Positions 46,212 through 53,980 of a stretch of DNA of 64,000 nucleotides are shown here, one piece after another. The DNA is taken from assembly GCF_022662305.1 (NCBI RefSeq), contig NZ_JAKNQH010000002.1, forward strand, positions 62,001 to 126,000, given 5' to 3'. The notes beneath the pieces were generated by a model. The model was not told the DNA's origin and searched no databases. It saw nothing but the letters and a program-made list of their open reading frames with translations. Source of the DNA: Sphingomonas sp. BAUL-RG-20F-R05-02. GTDB taxonomy: Bacteria; Pseudomonadota; Alphaproteobacteria; Sphingomonadales; Sphingomonadaceae. Position numbers and translations under genes: made by a program. The first letter of the stretch is position 1, and each line of letters begins with the position of its first letter.

Positions 46212-47236
46212 GCCTGCTCCACCAATGCTGCTATATCCGCGAGAAGGCGCGCCGGCACCCGGACGCCGTGCGCGAGACTCTCGGCGCGCGCTGCGTAACG
46301 GCGCTGCGACGGCAGCCGTGCGCCCTGCCCCTGAATGGCGGCGAACAGCCGTTCCGCACGCACGAGATGCGCGTCGACCGCGTCGCCGAGAAATCCGGCG
46401 GGATCGATCGCAAGGATCAGTTCACCGCCCAATGGCGATCCGCCCGCGCCGCCATCCGCCACGATCGACTCCCGGCTGGTGAGATCGCCGATCAGCGGGC
46501 CGGCGATCAGTTCGACCATCGCCGCCAATGCCGATCCCTTGTGGCCGCCAAAGGTGCGCATCGCGCCGTTCAGCGCGGCGAGCGCGTCCGTAGTAGGTGC
46601 GCCATCGGCGTCATAGCCCCAGTTGTCCGGGATTGATCTGCCGGCACGGCGGTGCAATTCGATCTCGCCGCGCGCCACCGCACTGGTGGCGAAATCGAAC
46701 ACGAACGGCGGGGTGTCCGGACGCGGCCAGCCGAACGCGATCGGGTTGGTGCCGAACACCGGCTTGGTGCCGCCCGCCGGCGCGACCCAGGCGTGGCTGG
46801 GTGTGAACGCCAGCGCCACCAGCCCCTGATCCGCCAGCCATTCCACCTCCGGCCACAGCGCGGCGAAATGCACGACATTGTTCAGGGCAAGCGCGGCGAT
46901 GCCATAGGCCCGCGCCTTCTCCACCAGCATGCCCCGACCGGTTTCGAAAGCAAGTTGCGCGAAACCGCCGCCGCCATCGACCCGCACCAGCGCGCGTGCC
47001 GGCTCGCTCCGTGTCGGCACGGCATCGGTCCGCACCGTGCCCGCGCGGATGCTGTTGGTGGCAACGAGCAGCCGGTACAGCCCGTGCGAGGTGCAGCCGT
47101 CACGCTCACCCGCCACCATCGTCTCGGCGACCGCATCCGCGTGCGGCGCGGACAGGCCCGCGCGCAGCAGCGTGGTGCGTGCCAGCGTGCGAACCGCGTC
47201 CAGCGACATCGCGATGTCGGCAGCGTCTGCCGTCAT
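46208..47236 (-). CDS. Ldh-family (malate/ureidoglycolate-type) NAD(P)-dependent oxidoreductase
   Basis: 342-residue enzyme of the type-2 malate/L-lactate dehydrogenase family (DpkA, LhpI, YlbC group). Key patterns are GERDGCTSHGLYRL at the N-terminal side, FGTNPIAFGWP, FDFATSAVARG and FGGHKGSALAAMVELI. In hydroxyproline gene clusters members of this family reduce delta-1-pyrroline-2-carboxylate, the product of 3-hydroxyproline dehydration, to L-proline. A matching 3-hydroxyproline dehydratase is not in view. Overlaps GH127 and DUF885 by ATGA on either side. Confidence 0.85.
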   Translation of the reverse strand: MTADAADIAMSLDAVRTLARTTLLRAGLSAPHADAVAETMVAGERDGCTSHGLYRLLVATNSIRAGTVRTDAVPTRSEPARALVRVDGGGGFAQLAFETGRGMLVEKARAYGIAALALNNVVHFAALWPEVEWLADQGLVALAFTPSHAWVAPAGGTKPVFGTNPIAFGWPRPDTPPFVFDFATSAVARGEIELHRRAGRSIPDNWGYDADGAPTTDALAALNGAMRTFGGHKGSALAAMVELIAGPLIGDLTSRESIVADGGAGGSPLGGELILAIDPAGFLGDAVDAHLVRAERLFAAIQGQGARLPSQRRYAARAESLAHGVRVPARLLADIAALVEQA

Positions 47237-49620
47237 GCGGCGGGCTTCGGCTTGGCGCTGAACAACACCACGCCGAACACCGGCCCGGCGGTATGCTTGG
47301 CATGTGGCACGAACCGCACCTTCAACTGCGCCTTGCCTTGGGTCAGCCCGATCGGCAGCGGATATTCGACATCCATGAACTTGCCCGGTTGGTCACCGCC
47401 GAGGTGTTGCGTGGCGACTTTCACGTTATCGACCATGATGTCGAAATCCGTGCCACGCTCGTCACCCCAATAGGTCGCCTGCAGGATCAACGGTCCGGGC
47501 TTCGCCTTCACGGTGAACTCGAAAAACCCGCCCGAGCGTGCATCGCGCCCGTTGCGATTGCGGTAGCTGACCGGATACGACAGTTCCGAGATCAGGCCGT
47601 GGTCATGTTCCGGCTGCATCTCACCAAGATGGACGACGTCGACCGAGCGCGCCGCGATATCCTTCAACCGCGCCTGTTCGGCGACGAAGGCGGCCTCCTC
47701 GGTCTTCCATTCGTCTTCGGAGAAGCGCTTGAAATACACCGCGCTACGCCGCTCGTACTGCCGGTAGAACGGCACGAAGGTGAGGTCGCCCGGGCGCGCG
47801 ATGCCACTGGTGGCGTATGTCGCGGTTTGCGCGCCAGGACGAAAGCCGCTGAGCAGATCGCCGCCGACCAGTGCGGGATCCGCGCGCGACCAGTCGCCTT
47901 CGGTGGTGCCGAGATCGGCCGCCATCACCATCGGCCCGCGCAGGAACGCAATCGTCTTGTCATCGCCCGGTGTCGGCTCGATCCGCAGGTCGAGCGGCAG
48001 CGTGATGGCGAGCGTGTCACCCGCCTGCCAGCGCCGCTCGACCACGGCGTAACCACGCACGAACGCGGGCGTCACGGGTGCGCCGTTGACGGTGACGATC
48101 GCCTTTCCCGCCGCCCAGGCGGGCACGCGCAGTGCGATCGGGAACCTGCCCGGCCTGGCGAGTTTGGCGAGCGTCAGGGTCGAAGTGCCTTCGAAGGGAT
48201 ATTTGGTGTCGAGCACCAGCGATGCGCCGCGCGCGGCCCAGGTCGCCTCCGCAGGGATGTAGAGGTTGACGAGCAACGCCTTGCCCCGCGCCGCATCGCC
48301 TTCCCAGAAGATCGACTCGCCGTGTTTGGCGTGGCTCTCCATGCCGGTGCCGACGCAGCACCAGAATGCATCGTCGGCCGGTGTCGAATAGGCCCGTACC
48401 GCGCCGGTCAGCAGCGGGGTCATGTAGGTGAAGCCGGCGGTCTTCGGGTTCTGCGCCGCCATCACGTGGTTGAGATGCGCGCGTTCGTAATAGTCGAACA
48501 GCGCGCCGTCGGGTGACCACGAATATAGCTGCCGGGTCAGCTTGAGCATGTTGTAGGTGTTGCAATGCTCGCACGTCTGTTCGGTGATGTGCGTGGCGAT
48601 CGTGTCGGGCGCGGAGAAATATTCGCGATCCGCATTGCCGCCGATCACATAGCTGTGATGCTGCGTCACCGCCTGCCAGAAGTAGCTGGCGGCAGTCGCC
48701 TTGGCCGGCTCGCCGGTCAGTTCGTGGATGCGCGCCAGCCCGATCAGCTTTGGCACCTGTGTGTTGGCATGGAAATTGGCGAGCCTGTCCTCGCGATGTT
48801 CGAGCGGGTCGAGCATCTTGCGGTCGTACAGCCGCTCGGCAACAGCGAGGTAGCGTTTGTCGCCGGTGCGGGCGGACAGTTCGGCGTAACTCTCGTTCAG
48901 GCCGCCATATTCGGTGCCGAGCATCTCCTGCATCTGCGCGTCGTCCAGCGCAGCGAACACCGGCTCGAAATATCCGGCGAACGCGACAGCGACCGCCAAC
49001 GCCTTCGGATTGCGCCAGCTTCCGTGGATGTCGAGCAGCCCGGCGAACAGCTTGTGGACGGTATAGAAAGGCGACCATGCGCCATTGAGATCGAACCCGC
49101 CGGAGCGGATGTCGCCCTTCATGATTTCGGGGAAGATCTCGATCGCATCGACGACCTTGCCGTCTTTGCGCTTGCGCTGCATCGCGCCGATATAGCCGTT
49201 GCCGCGCGCCGCCTGCGCCGCCGCCAGTTCATCGACGATGTAATCAGCGCGGGTGCGGACGGCGGCGTCGCCGGTCTGTTCGTGCATGCGCACCAGCGCC
49301 GTCATGTAATGGCCGAGCGTATGGCCGGCGATGGTATCGCTTTCCCAGCCGCCGTAGATCTCGCCCTTGGGTGGCAGGCCGGCATACAGGCGGAAGTTGT
49401 GGAGCAACCGGTCCGCGCTCAGACGCAGCAGGTAGCTGCGGTTGACCTCGACCGCAGTGGCGAAATCGGAGGGACGCAAACGCACAGTGGAGAGCGGCAA
49501 CGGCGTAGCTGTACGCGGCAACGCAGCGGCTAAAACGGTGGCCGCCCCCGCTCCTGAAGCCCGCCCGAGCAACGCGAGTGTTGCGGCGCCCATCATCATC
49601 TCGCGTCTTGTGGTGCGCAT
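47233..49620 (-). CDS. GH127 beta-L-arabinofuranosidase
   Basis: 795 residues. The twin-arginine-like start (MRTTRREMMMGAATLALLGR) implies Tat export of a folded enzyme. The alpha/alpha barrel carries ITEQTCEHCNTYNMLKL near 350 and FWCCVGTGMESHAKHG near 420; the Glu, the Cys of the first block and the Cys pair match the zinc-cysteinate site with a Cys nucleophile described for GH127 (HypBA1). GH127 enzymes release beta-L-arabinofuranose, including from hydroxyproline-linked oligo-arabinosides of extensin. Head of the reverse unit GH127-Ldh-DUF885. Start at 49620; an ATG at 49629 is also possible. Confidence 0.92.
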   Translation of the reverse strand: MRTTRREMMMGAATLALLGRASGAGAATVLAAALPRTATPLPLSTVRLRPSDFATAVEVNRSYLLRLSADRLLHNFRLYAGLPPKGEIYGGWESDTIAGHTLGHYMTALVRMHEQTGDAAVRTRADYIVDELAAAQAARGNGYIGAMQRKRKDGKVVDAIEIFPEIMKGDIRSGGFDLNGAWSPFYTVHKLFAGLLDIHGSWRNPKALAVAVAFAGYFEPVFAALDDAQMQEMLGTEYGGLNESYAELSARTGDKRYLAVAERLYDRKMLDPLEHREDRLANFHANTQVPKLIGLARIHELTGEPAKATAASYFWQAVTQHHSYVIGGNADREYFSAPDTIATHITEQTCEHCNTYNMLKLTRQLYSWSPDGALFDYYERAHLNHVMAAQNPKTAGFTYMTPLLTGAVRAYSTPADDAFWCCVGTGMESHAKHGESIFWEGDAARGKALLVNLYIPAEATWAARGASLVLDTKYPFEGTSTLTLAKLARPGRFPIALRVPAWAAGKAIVTVNGAPVTPAFVRGYAVVERRWQAGDTLAITLPLDLRIEPTPGDDKTIAFLRGPMVMAADLGTTEGDWSRADPALVGGDLLSGFRPGAQTATYATSGIARPGDLTFVPFYRQYERRSAVYFKRFSEDEWKTEEAAFVAEQARLKDIAARSVDVVHLGEMQPEHDHGLISELSYPVSYRNRNGRDARSGGFFEFTVKAKPGPLILQATYWGDERGTDFDIMVDNVKVATQHLGGDQPGKFMDVEYPLPIGLTQGKAQLKVRFVPHAKHTAGPVFGVVLFSAKPKPAA

Positions 49621-49634
49621 CGCCCTCACCCTTC

Positions 49635-49652
49635 GAATATGGTATACGATTA
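49635..49652. promoter_or_regulatory. Candidate GntR operator upstream of GH127 gene
   Basis: GAATATGGTATACGATTA with GTATAC at 49642-49647, 15 bp before the GH127 start. It overlaps a predicted reverse -10 (TAATCG, plus-strand 49647-49652), which lies 17 bp from a TTGACC -35 (49670-49675). A repressor bound here would block RNA polymerase. Confidence 0.5.
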
Positions 49653-49675
49653 TCTGTCGCCGCGAAGAAGGTCAA
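49647..49675 (-). promoter_or_regulatory. Predicted sigma-70-type promoter for GH127 unit
   Basis: On the reverse strand: TTGACC (49675-49670), 17-bp spacer, TAATCG (49652-49647). The -35 is 5 of 6 to consensus; the -10 is weaker. It sits about 30 bp upstream of the GH127 start codon and its -10 lies inside the candidate operator. Confidence 0.45.
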
Positions 49676-49698
49676 CCGTTGAACGCCCTGCGCATCGC

Positions 49699-49716
49699 TG
49701 TAAATATACCGTATAA
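49699..49716. promoter_or_regulatory. Candidate GntR operator upstream of DUF5695 gene
   Basis: Read on the reverse strand: TTATACGGTATATTTACA, identical to the 41966 site over ATACGGTATA. On the forward strand it overlaps a perfect -10 hexamer, TATAAT (49712-49717), about 63 bp before the DUF5695 start. Together with the site at 49635 it covers both sides of the divergent gap. Confidence 0.45.
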
Positions 49717-49779
49717 TATTGTTGACCTGCAAACGGCATCCTGCTTGTTGTAAGCGATGTCATCTTCTCCGCACATCGT

Positions 49780-52521
49780 ATGACACCGTTGGTGCAGCGC
49801 ACCCGCCTCCTGGTCATAGCTTCGGCACTTGCCATTACGCCGGCGGTGCTTGCGCAGGAGCCGCCCAAGCCGAAGCCGGTGTTCACGCCGATCGCGACGA
49901 CACCGCTGCGGATCGGCAGCTTCGACCTCGCGCTACGCCGCGATACGCAGACGCTCGCGCGGCTCTCCCCGGCGGCGGTGCCGGAGTTCGACTTCGTGCC
50001 CGGCAACCGCGAGGCCGAGCGGCAGGGCGACGGCTACAACCACATCGGCGATATCGATATCCGGCTGCGCACCACCGGCAGCGCGTGGCGCGATTTCGCT
50101 TCGGCGCACGCACGCAAGCCGATCCGCTCGCTCGCCGCCACCGGCAGGACGCTTGCCGCGGCCGACATCACCGCGTCGATGGGCGCGGGGTTTCCGCTGC
50201 GGGTCGAGCGGCGCTGGATCGATGCAGGCGGGTCGCCGCTGTTGCGCTTCACGCTCGTCAACACCTCGACGCAACCGGTCGAGATCGGCGCGCTGGGGCT
50301 GCCGATGGTGTTCGACAACATCATCGATGATCGCACGCTCGAACAGGCGCATGCGCAGGCGAGCTTTACCGACCCCTATATCGGCCGCGATGCCGGGTAT
50401 CTCCAGGTCACGCGGCTGAGCGGCAAGGGGCCGGCGCTGCTGGTGCTGCCCGACGCGCACAGTCCGCTCGAAGCCTATGTGCCGCTGCCCGATGCACGCG
50501 CCGCGCCGAATGCGGTGTTCAGCGAACGCAGCAAGCGCAGCCAGACCTCCGAAGGGTTCTACGACTGGACGATCGCGTCGAAAGGCTATGCCGATAAGGA
50601 GTGGGCGAAGGCGGGCTCGCAGTGGAACGTGCCGACCAGCATCATCCTCGCGCCGGGCGAAAGCCGCAGCGTCGGTGTGCGGTTCGCGCTGACGCCGCAG
50701 ATCCGGGGAATCGAGGACACGCTCGCCGCGCAGCACCGCCCGGTCGTGGTCGGCATACCCGGCTATGTCGTGCCGACCGACATGCCGGCATCGCTGTTCC
50801 TGAAATACCGCGCGAAGGTGGCGAAGATCGAGTCCTTTCCAGCAGGGGCACTGGTGGCGACGCGGGCCGCGCCGGCCAAAGGCTGGGCGCGCTACACCGT
50901 GCGGGCGACCGGCTGGGGACCGGCGCGGCTGACCATCACCTATGCCGACGGAACGGTGCAGACGGTGAGCTACGACATCACCAAACCGCTGGATCAGGTG
51001 ATGGCGGATCTCGGCCGCTTCATCACCACGCGGCAATGGTATGGCGACAAGGCCGATCCGTTCCACCGCAGCCCGGCGATCCTTACCTACGACCGCGAGG
51101 CCGGCAGGATCGTCACGCAGGAACCGCGGGTGTGGATTTCCGGCATGAGCGACGAGGGCGGTGCGGGCGCTTGGGTCGCCGCGATGATGAAGCAACTCGA
51201 CAATCCCGATGCGGGCGAGGTCGCGAAGCTGGAGACGCTGGTCGACACCACCGTGCTTGGCACGTTGCAGGTGGCGGACGGGCCGCATGCCGGTGCGGTG
51301 AAGAAGAGCATCTTCTATTACGCGCCCAAGGAGCATCCCGGCTATTACGACCCGGCGACCGACTGGAAGACATGGACGTCGTGGTCGCATGCGCAAGCCG
51401 ACGATATCGGCCGCGCGTATAACTATCCGCATGTCGCGATCGGGCATTGGGTGCTGTACCGGCTGGCGCGCAATCACCCTGGTCTGGTCACCGCGCATGA
51501 CTGGCGCTGGTATCTGGACCATGCCTATACCACCGTCACCGCGATGATGCGCGACGCACCCTATTACACGCAGTTCGGGCTGATGGAGGGCGACGTGTTC
51601 GTCGATATCCTGAAGGACCTGAAGCGCGAGGGGATGACCGCCGAGGCCGCCAATATGGAAGCGCTGATGAAGCGCCGCGCCGACCATTGGAAGACGCTGC
51701 AATATCCGTTCGGCAGCGAGATGGCGTGGGATTCAACCGGCCAGCCCGAGGTCTACGCCTGGATGCGCTATTTCGGCTATCAGCCGCAGGCCGATACCAC
51801 GCGCGAGGCGATCCTCGGTTACGATCCCGCCATCCCGAGCTGGGGCTATAACGGCAATGCGCGACGCTATTGGGATTTCCTGTACGGCGGCAAATATCCG
51901 CGCATCGAGCGGCAGATCCACCATTACGGATCGGCGCTCAACGCAGTGCCGCTGTTCGATGCCTATCGCGCCAATCCGGCCGACACGCACCTGCTGCGCG
52001 TGGCGTATGGCGGCATGATGGGCGGCATCACCAATATCGACCGTGACGGCTTCGGATCGGCGGCGTTCCATAGCTGGCCGGACCGGATGGCGTGGGACCC
52101 GTATACCGGCGATTATGGCATGGGCTTCTTCGGCCACGCCTATGCGGCGGCGACGTACCTCGTGAACGATGCGACGTTCGGCTGGGTGGCGTATGGCGGC
52201 AACCTCACGCAAGGCGGCGGCATGGTGACGGTGGTGCCGAAGGACGGCGCGCGCGCGCGGCTGTTCGTGGCGCCGGCGGGCGCGTGGATCACGCTTGAGG
52301 CGGGCAAGATTGCTTCGGCCAGCTATGCGCCGAAGACGGGCGCGATCACGCTGACGCTCGACCCCGCCACGCCCGCGACACCGGCGGCACGGCTGTTCGT
52401 CGAGGCGACCACCGGCGGACGCGCTTACGCCACCACCAGCGGCAGCGACGAACGCGGCGGACGCACTGTTCCGCTTGGGAGCACCGCCACCGTCGTCCAC
52501 CTGATGCCATCGCGGTCGTGA
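49780..52521 (+). CDS. Large exported protein, DUF5695-like (candidate glycoside hydrolase)
   Basis: 913 residues with a signal peptide (LLVIASALAITPAVLAQEPP). The first part is beta-rich (FDLALRRDTQTLARLSP, VERRWIDAGGSPLLRFTLVN) and the middle/C-terminal part is helical with many aromatic and acidic residues (YYAPKEHPGYYDPATDW, GSEMAWDSTGQPEVYAWMRY, SWGYNGNARRYWDFLY), the look of a beta-sandwich plus alpha/alpha-toroid carbohydrate enzyme. I associate it with DUF5695 from memory, not a search. Divergent from GH127 and coupled by GTGA overlap to the peptide symporter gene, so it probably trims glycans or glycopeptides. Catalytic residues are not identified. Confidence 0.8.
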   Translation: MTPLVQRTRLLVIASALAITPAVLAQEPPKPKPVFTPIATTPLRIGSFDLALRRDTQTLARLSPAAVPEFDFVPGNREAERQGDGYNHIGDIDIRLRTTGSAWRDFASAHARKPIRSLAATGRTLAAADITASMGAGFPLRVERRWIDAGGSPLLRFTLVNTSTQPVEIGALGLPMVFDNIIDDRTLEQAHAQASFTDPYIGRDAGYLQVTRLSGKGPALLVLPDAHSPLEAYVPLPDARAAPNAVFSERSKRSQTSEGFYDWTIASKGYADKEWAKAGSQWNVPTSIILAPGESRSVGVRFALTPQIRGIEDTLAAQHRPVVVGIPGYVVPTDMPASLFLKYRAKVAKIESFPAGALVATRAAPAKGWARYTVRATGWGPARLTITYADGTVQTVSYDITKPLDQVMADLGRFITTRQWYGDKADPFHRSPAILTYDREAGRIVTQEPRVWISGMSDEGGAGAWVAAMMKQLDNPDAGEVAKLETLVDTTVLGTLQVADGPHAGAVKKSIFYYAPKEHPGYYDPATDWKTWTSWSHAQADDIGRAYNYPHVAIGHWVLYRLARNHPGLVTAHDWRWYLDHAYTTVTAMMRDAPYYTQFGLMEGDVFVDILKDLKREGMTAEAANMEALMKRRADHWKTLQYPFGSEMAWDSTGQPEVYAWMRYFGYQPQADTTREAILGYDPAIPSWGYNGNARRYWDFLYGGKYPRIERQIHHYGSALNAVPLFDAYRANPADTHLLRVAYGGMMGGITNIDRDGFGSAAFHSWPDRMAWDPYTGDYGMGFFGHAYAAATYLVNDATFGWVAYGGNLTQGGGMVTVVPKDGARARLFVAPAGAWITLEAGKIASASYAPKTGAITLTLDPATPATPAARLFVEATTGGRAYATTSGSDERGGRTVPLGSTATVVHLMPSRS

Positions 52522-53900
52522 CCGTCATGCGGCAGCGCCATCCACGCGGCTTGGCCGTGCTGGCGATGACGGAGGCGTGGGAGCGCTTCTCCTTTTACGG
52601 CATGCAGGCGCTGCTGCTGCTCTACATGGTGACGACGCTACTGCCGTCCGCGCCCGAGCGGCGGGTGTGGGGGTTCGCAGGCTTTCGTTCCACCGTAGAG
52701 GCGGTGACCGGGCCGCTCTCCGATCAGGCGCTCGGCTCGCAGATCTTCGGGCTGTATGCCGGACTGGTCTATCTCACGCCGATCCTCGGCGGGCTGATCG
52801 GCGACCGGGTGATCGGCAGCCGGCGCACCGTTCTGCTCGGCGCGGGGCTGATGGCGGGCGGGCATTTCCTGCTCGCGTTCGATGCAACCTTCCTGATCGC
52901 GCTGGCGCTGCTGATCCTCGGCTCGGGGTGCCTGAAGGGCAATATCGCCACGCAGGTCGGGCGACTCTACGATGACGGCGATCCGCGCAGCGACCGCGCG
53001 TATCTGCTGTTCAACCTCGGCATCAATATCGGCGCGTTTGCCGGGCCGCTGGTGTGTGGGACGATCGGCGATCTGCGGGGTGCGCACTGGGGCTTCGCCA
53101 GCGCGGGTGTCGGGATGCTGATCGGCATTGCCCTTTATGGCGCGGGCTGGCGCTACCTGCCCGCTGATCGGGCGCGGCGTGGCGGGACCGCCATCGCCAT
53201 GCGGCAGGCCGGAGATGGCAGGCGGATCGCCGGGCTGATCGGGCTGGTCGCGCTGACCGCGTTCTTCAATATCCCGTTCGGTCAGGGCTATAATCTGTTC
53301 CCGCTGTGGGTGAGCGGCGCGGTCGACCGCCATATCGGCGGGTTCGAGATGCCGATCGCCTGGTATCTGGCGAGCGACGGGCTGGTGACGGTGCTGGCGA
53401 CACCGCTGGTGCTCGCGTTGTGGCAACGCCAGGCGGCGAACGGGCGCGAGCCGCGCGTCGCCGGCAAGATCGCGATCGGCTGCGCGATGCTGGCGGCGGC
53501 AGATCTGTTGCTCGCCGGGTTTTCCGCGGCGTTCCCGCAGCCGCATGCGCTCGGTGTGATGTGGGGGTTCGGCTATTTCCTGCTGTCGTCCTCCGCCTAT
53601 CTGTTCGTGATGCCGGTGCTACTCGCGGCAGTAGCACGCGCCGCGCCGCCGCGACTGGCCGCGACACTGATGGGCGTGGCCTATGCCGGCCTGTTCGTCG
53701 CCAACCTCACCGCTGGCTGGCTCGGCCGTTTCTACGCGCCGCTCGGTCCAGCCCGGTTCTGGCTGCTGCATGCCGCGATCGCGGGCTTCGGCGCAGGCAT
53801 CGCGGTGCTGGTCACGCGTAAACTGTCGCATTTGCTCGTCCCCGAGCAGGCGCTGCCCACCGACATACCCAATCCGCGCCACCTCAAGGACAGCGCATAA
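52518..53900 (+). CDS. POT/PTR family proton-dependent oligopeptide transporter
   Basis: 460-residue inner-membrane MFS protein. The POT signature is near the N-terminus: MTEAWERFSFYGMQALL (ExxERFxYYG-type motif for proton and peptide binding), followed by LTPILGGLIGDRVIGSRRT. It should import di- and tripeptides with protons, here probably hydroxyproline-containing peptides for the M24 dipeptidase. The GTG at 52518 overlaps the DUF5695 stop (GTGA); an ATG at 52527 is an alternative start. Followed after about 80 bp by the TonB receptor gene. Confidence 0.9.
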   Translation: MTVMRQRHPRGLAVLAMTEAWERFSFYGMQALLLLYMVTTLLPSAPERRVWGFAGFRSTVEAVTGPLSDQALGSQIFGLYAGLVYLTPILGGLIGDRVIGSRRTVLLGAGLMAGGHFLLAFDATFLIALALLILGSGCLKGNIATQVGRLYDDGDPRSDRAYLLFNLGINIGAFAGPLVCGTIGDLRGAHWGFASAGVGMLIGIALYGAGWRYLPADRARRGGTAIAMRQAGDGRRIAGLIGLVALTAFFNIPFGQGYNLFPLWVSGAVDRHIGGFEMPIAWYLASDGLVTVLATPLVLALWQRQAANGREPRVAGKIAIGCAMLAAADLLLAGFSAAFPQPHALGVMWGFGYFLLSSSAYLFVMPVLLAAVARAAPPRLAATLMGVAYAGLFVANLTAGWLGRFYAPLGPARFWLLHAAIAGFGAGIAVLVTRKLSHLLVPEQALPTDIPNPRHLKDSA

Positions 53901-53901
53901 T

Positions 53902-53919
53902 GGATATCGTATATTTTAT
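53902..53919. promoter_or_regulatory. Candidate GntR operator upstream of TonB receptor gene
   Basis: GGATATCGTATATTTTAT, matching the 41966 site at 12 of 18 positions including GGATA and GTATA. Directly followed by TTGACA (53920-53925), a perfect -35. No good -10 is visible at normal spacing. Least similar of the four sites. Confidence 0.35.
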
Positions 53920-53980
53920 TTGACAGGGTGTCGTCTTCGTGGTGCTGTTCGTCATACGAACGAACTCAAGGGGACATGGC

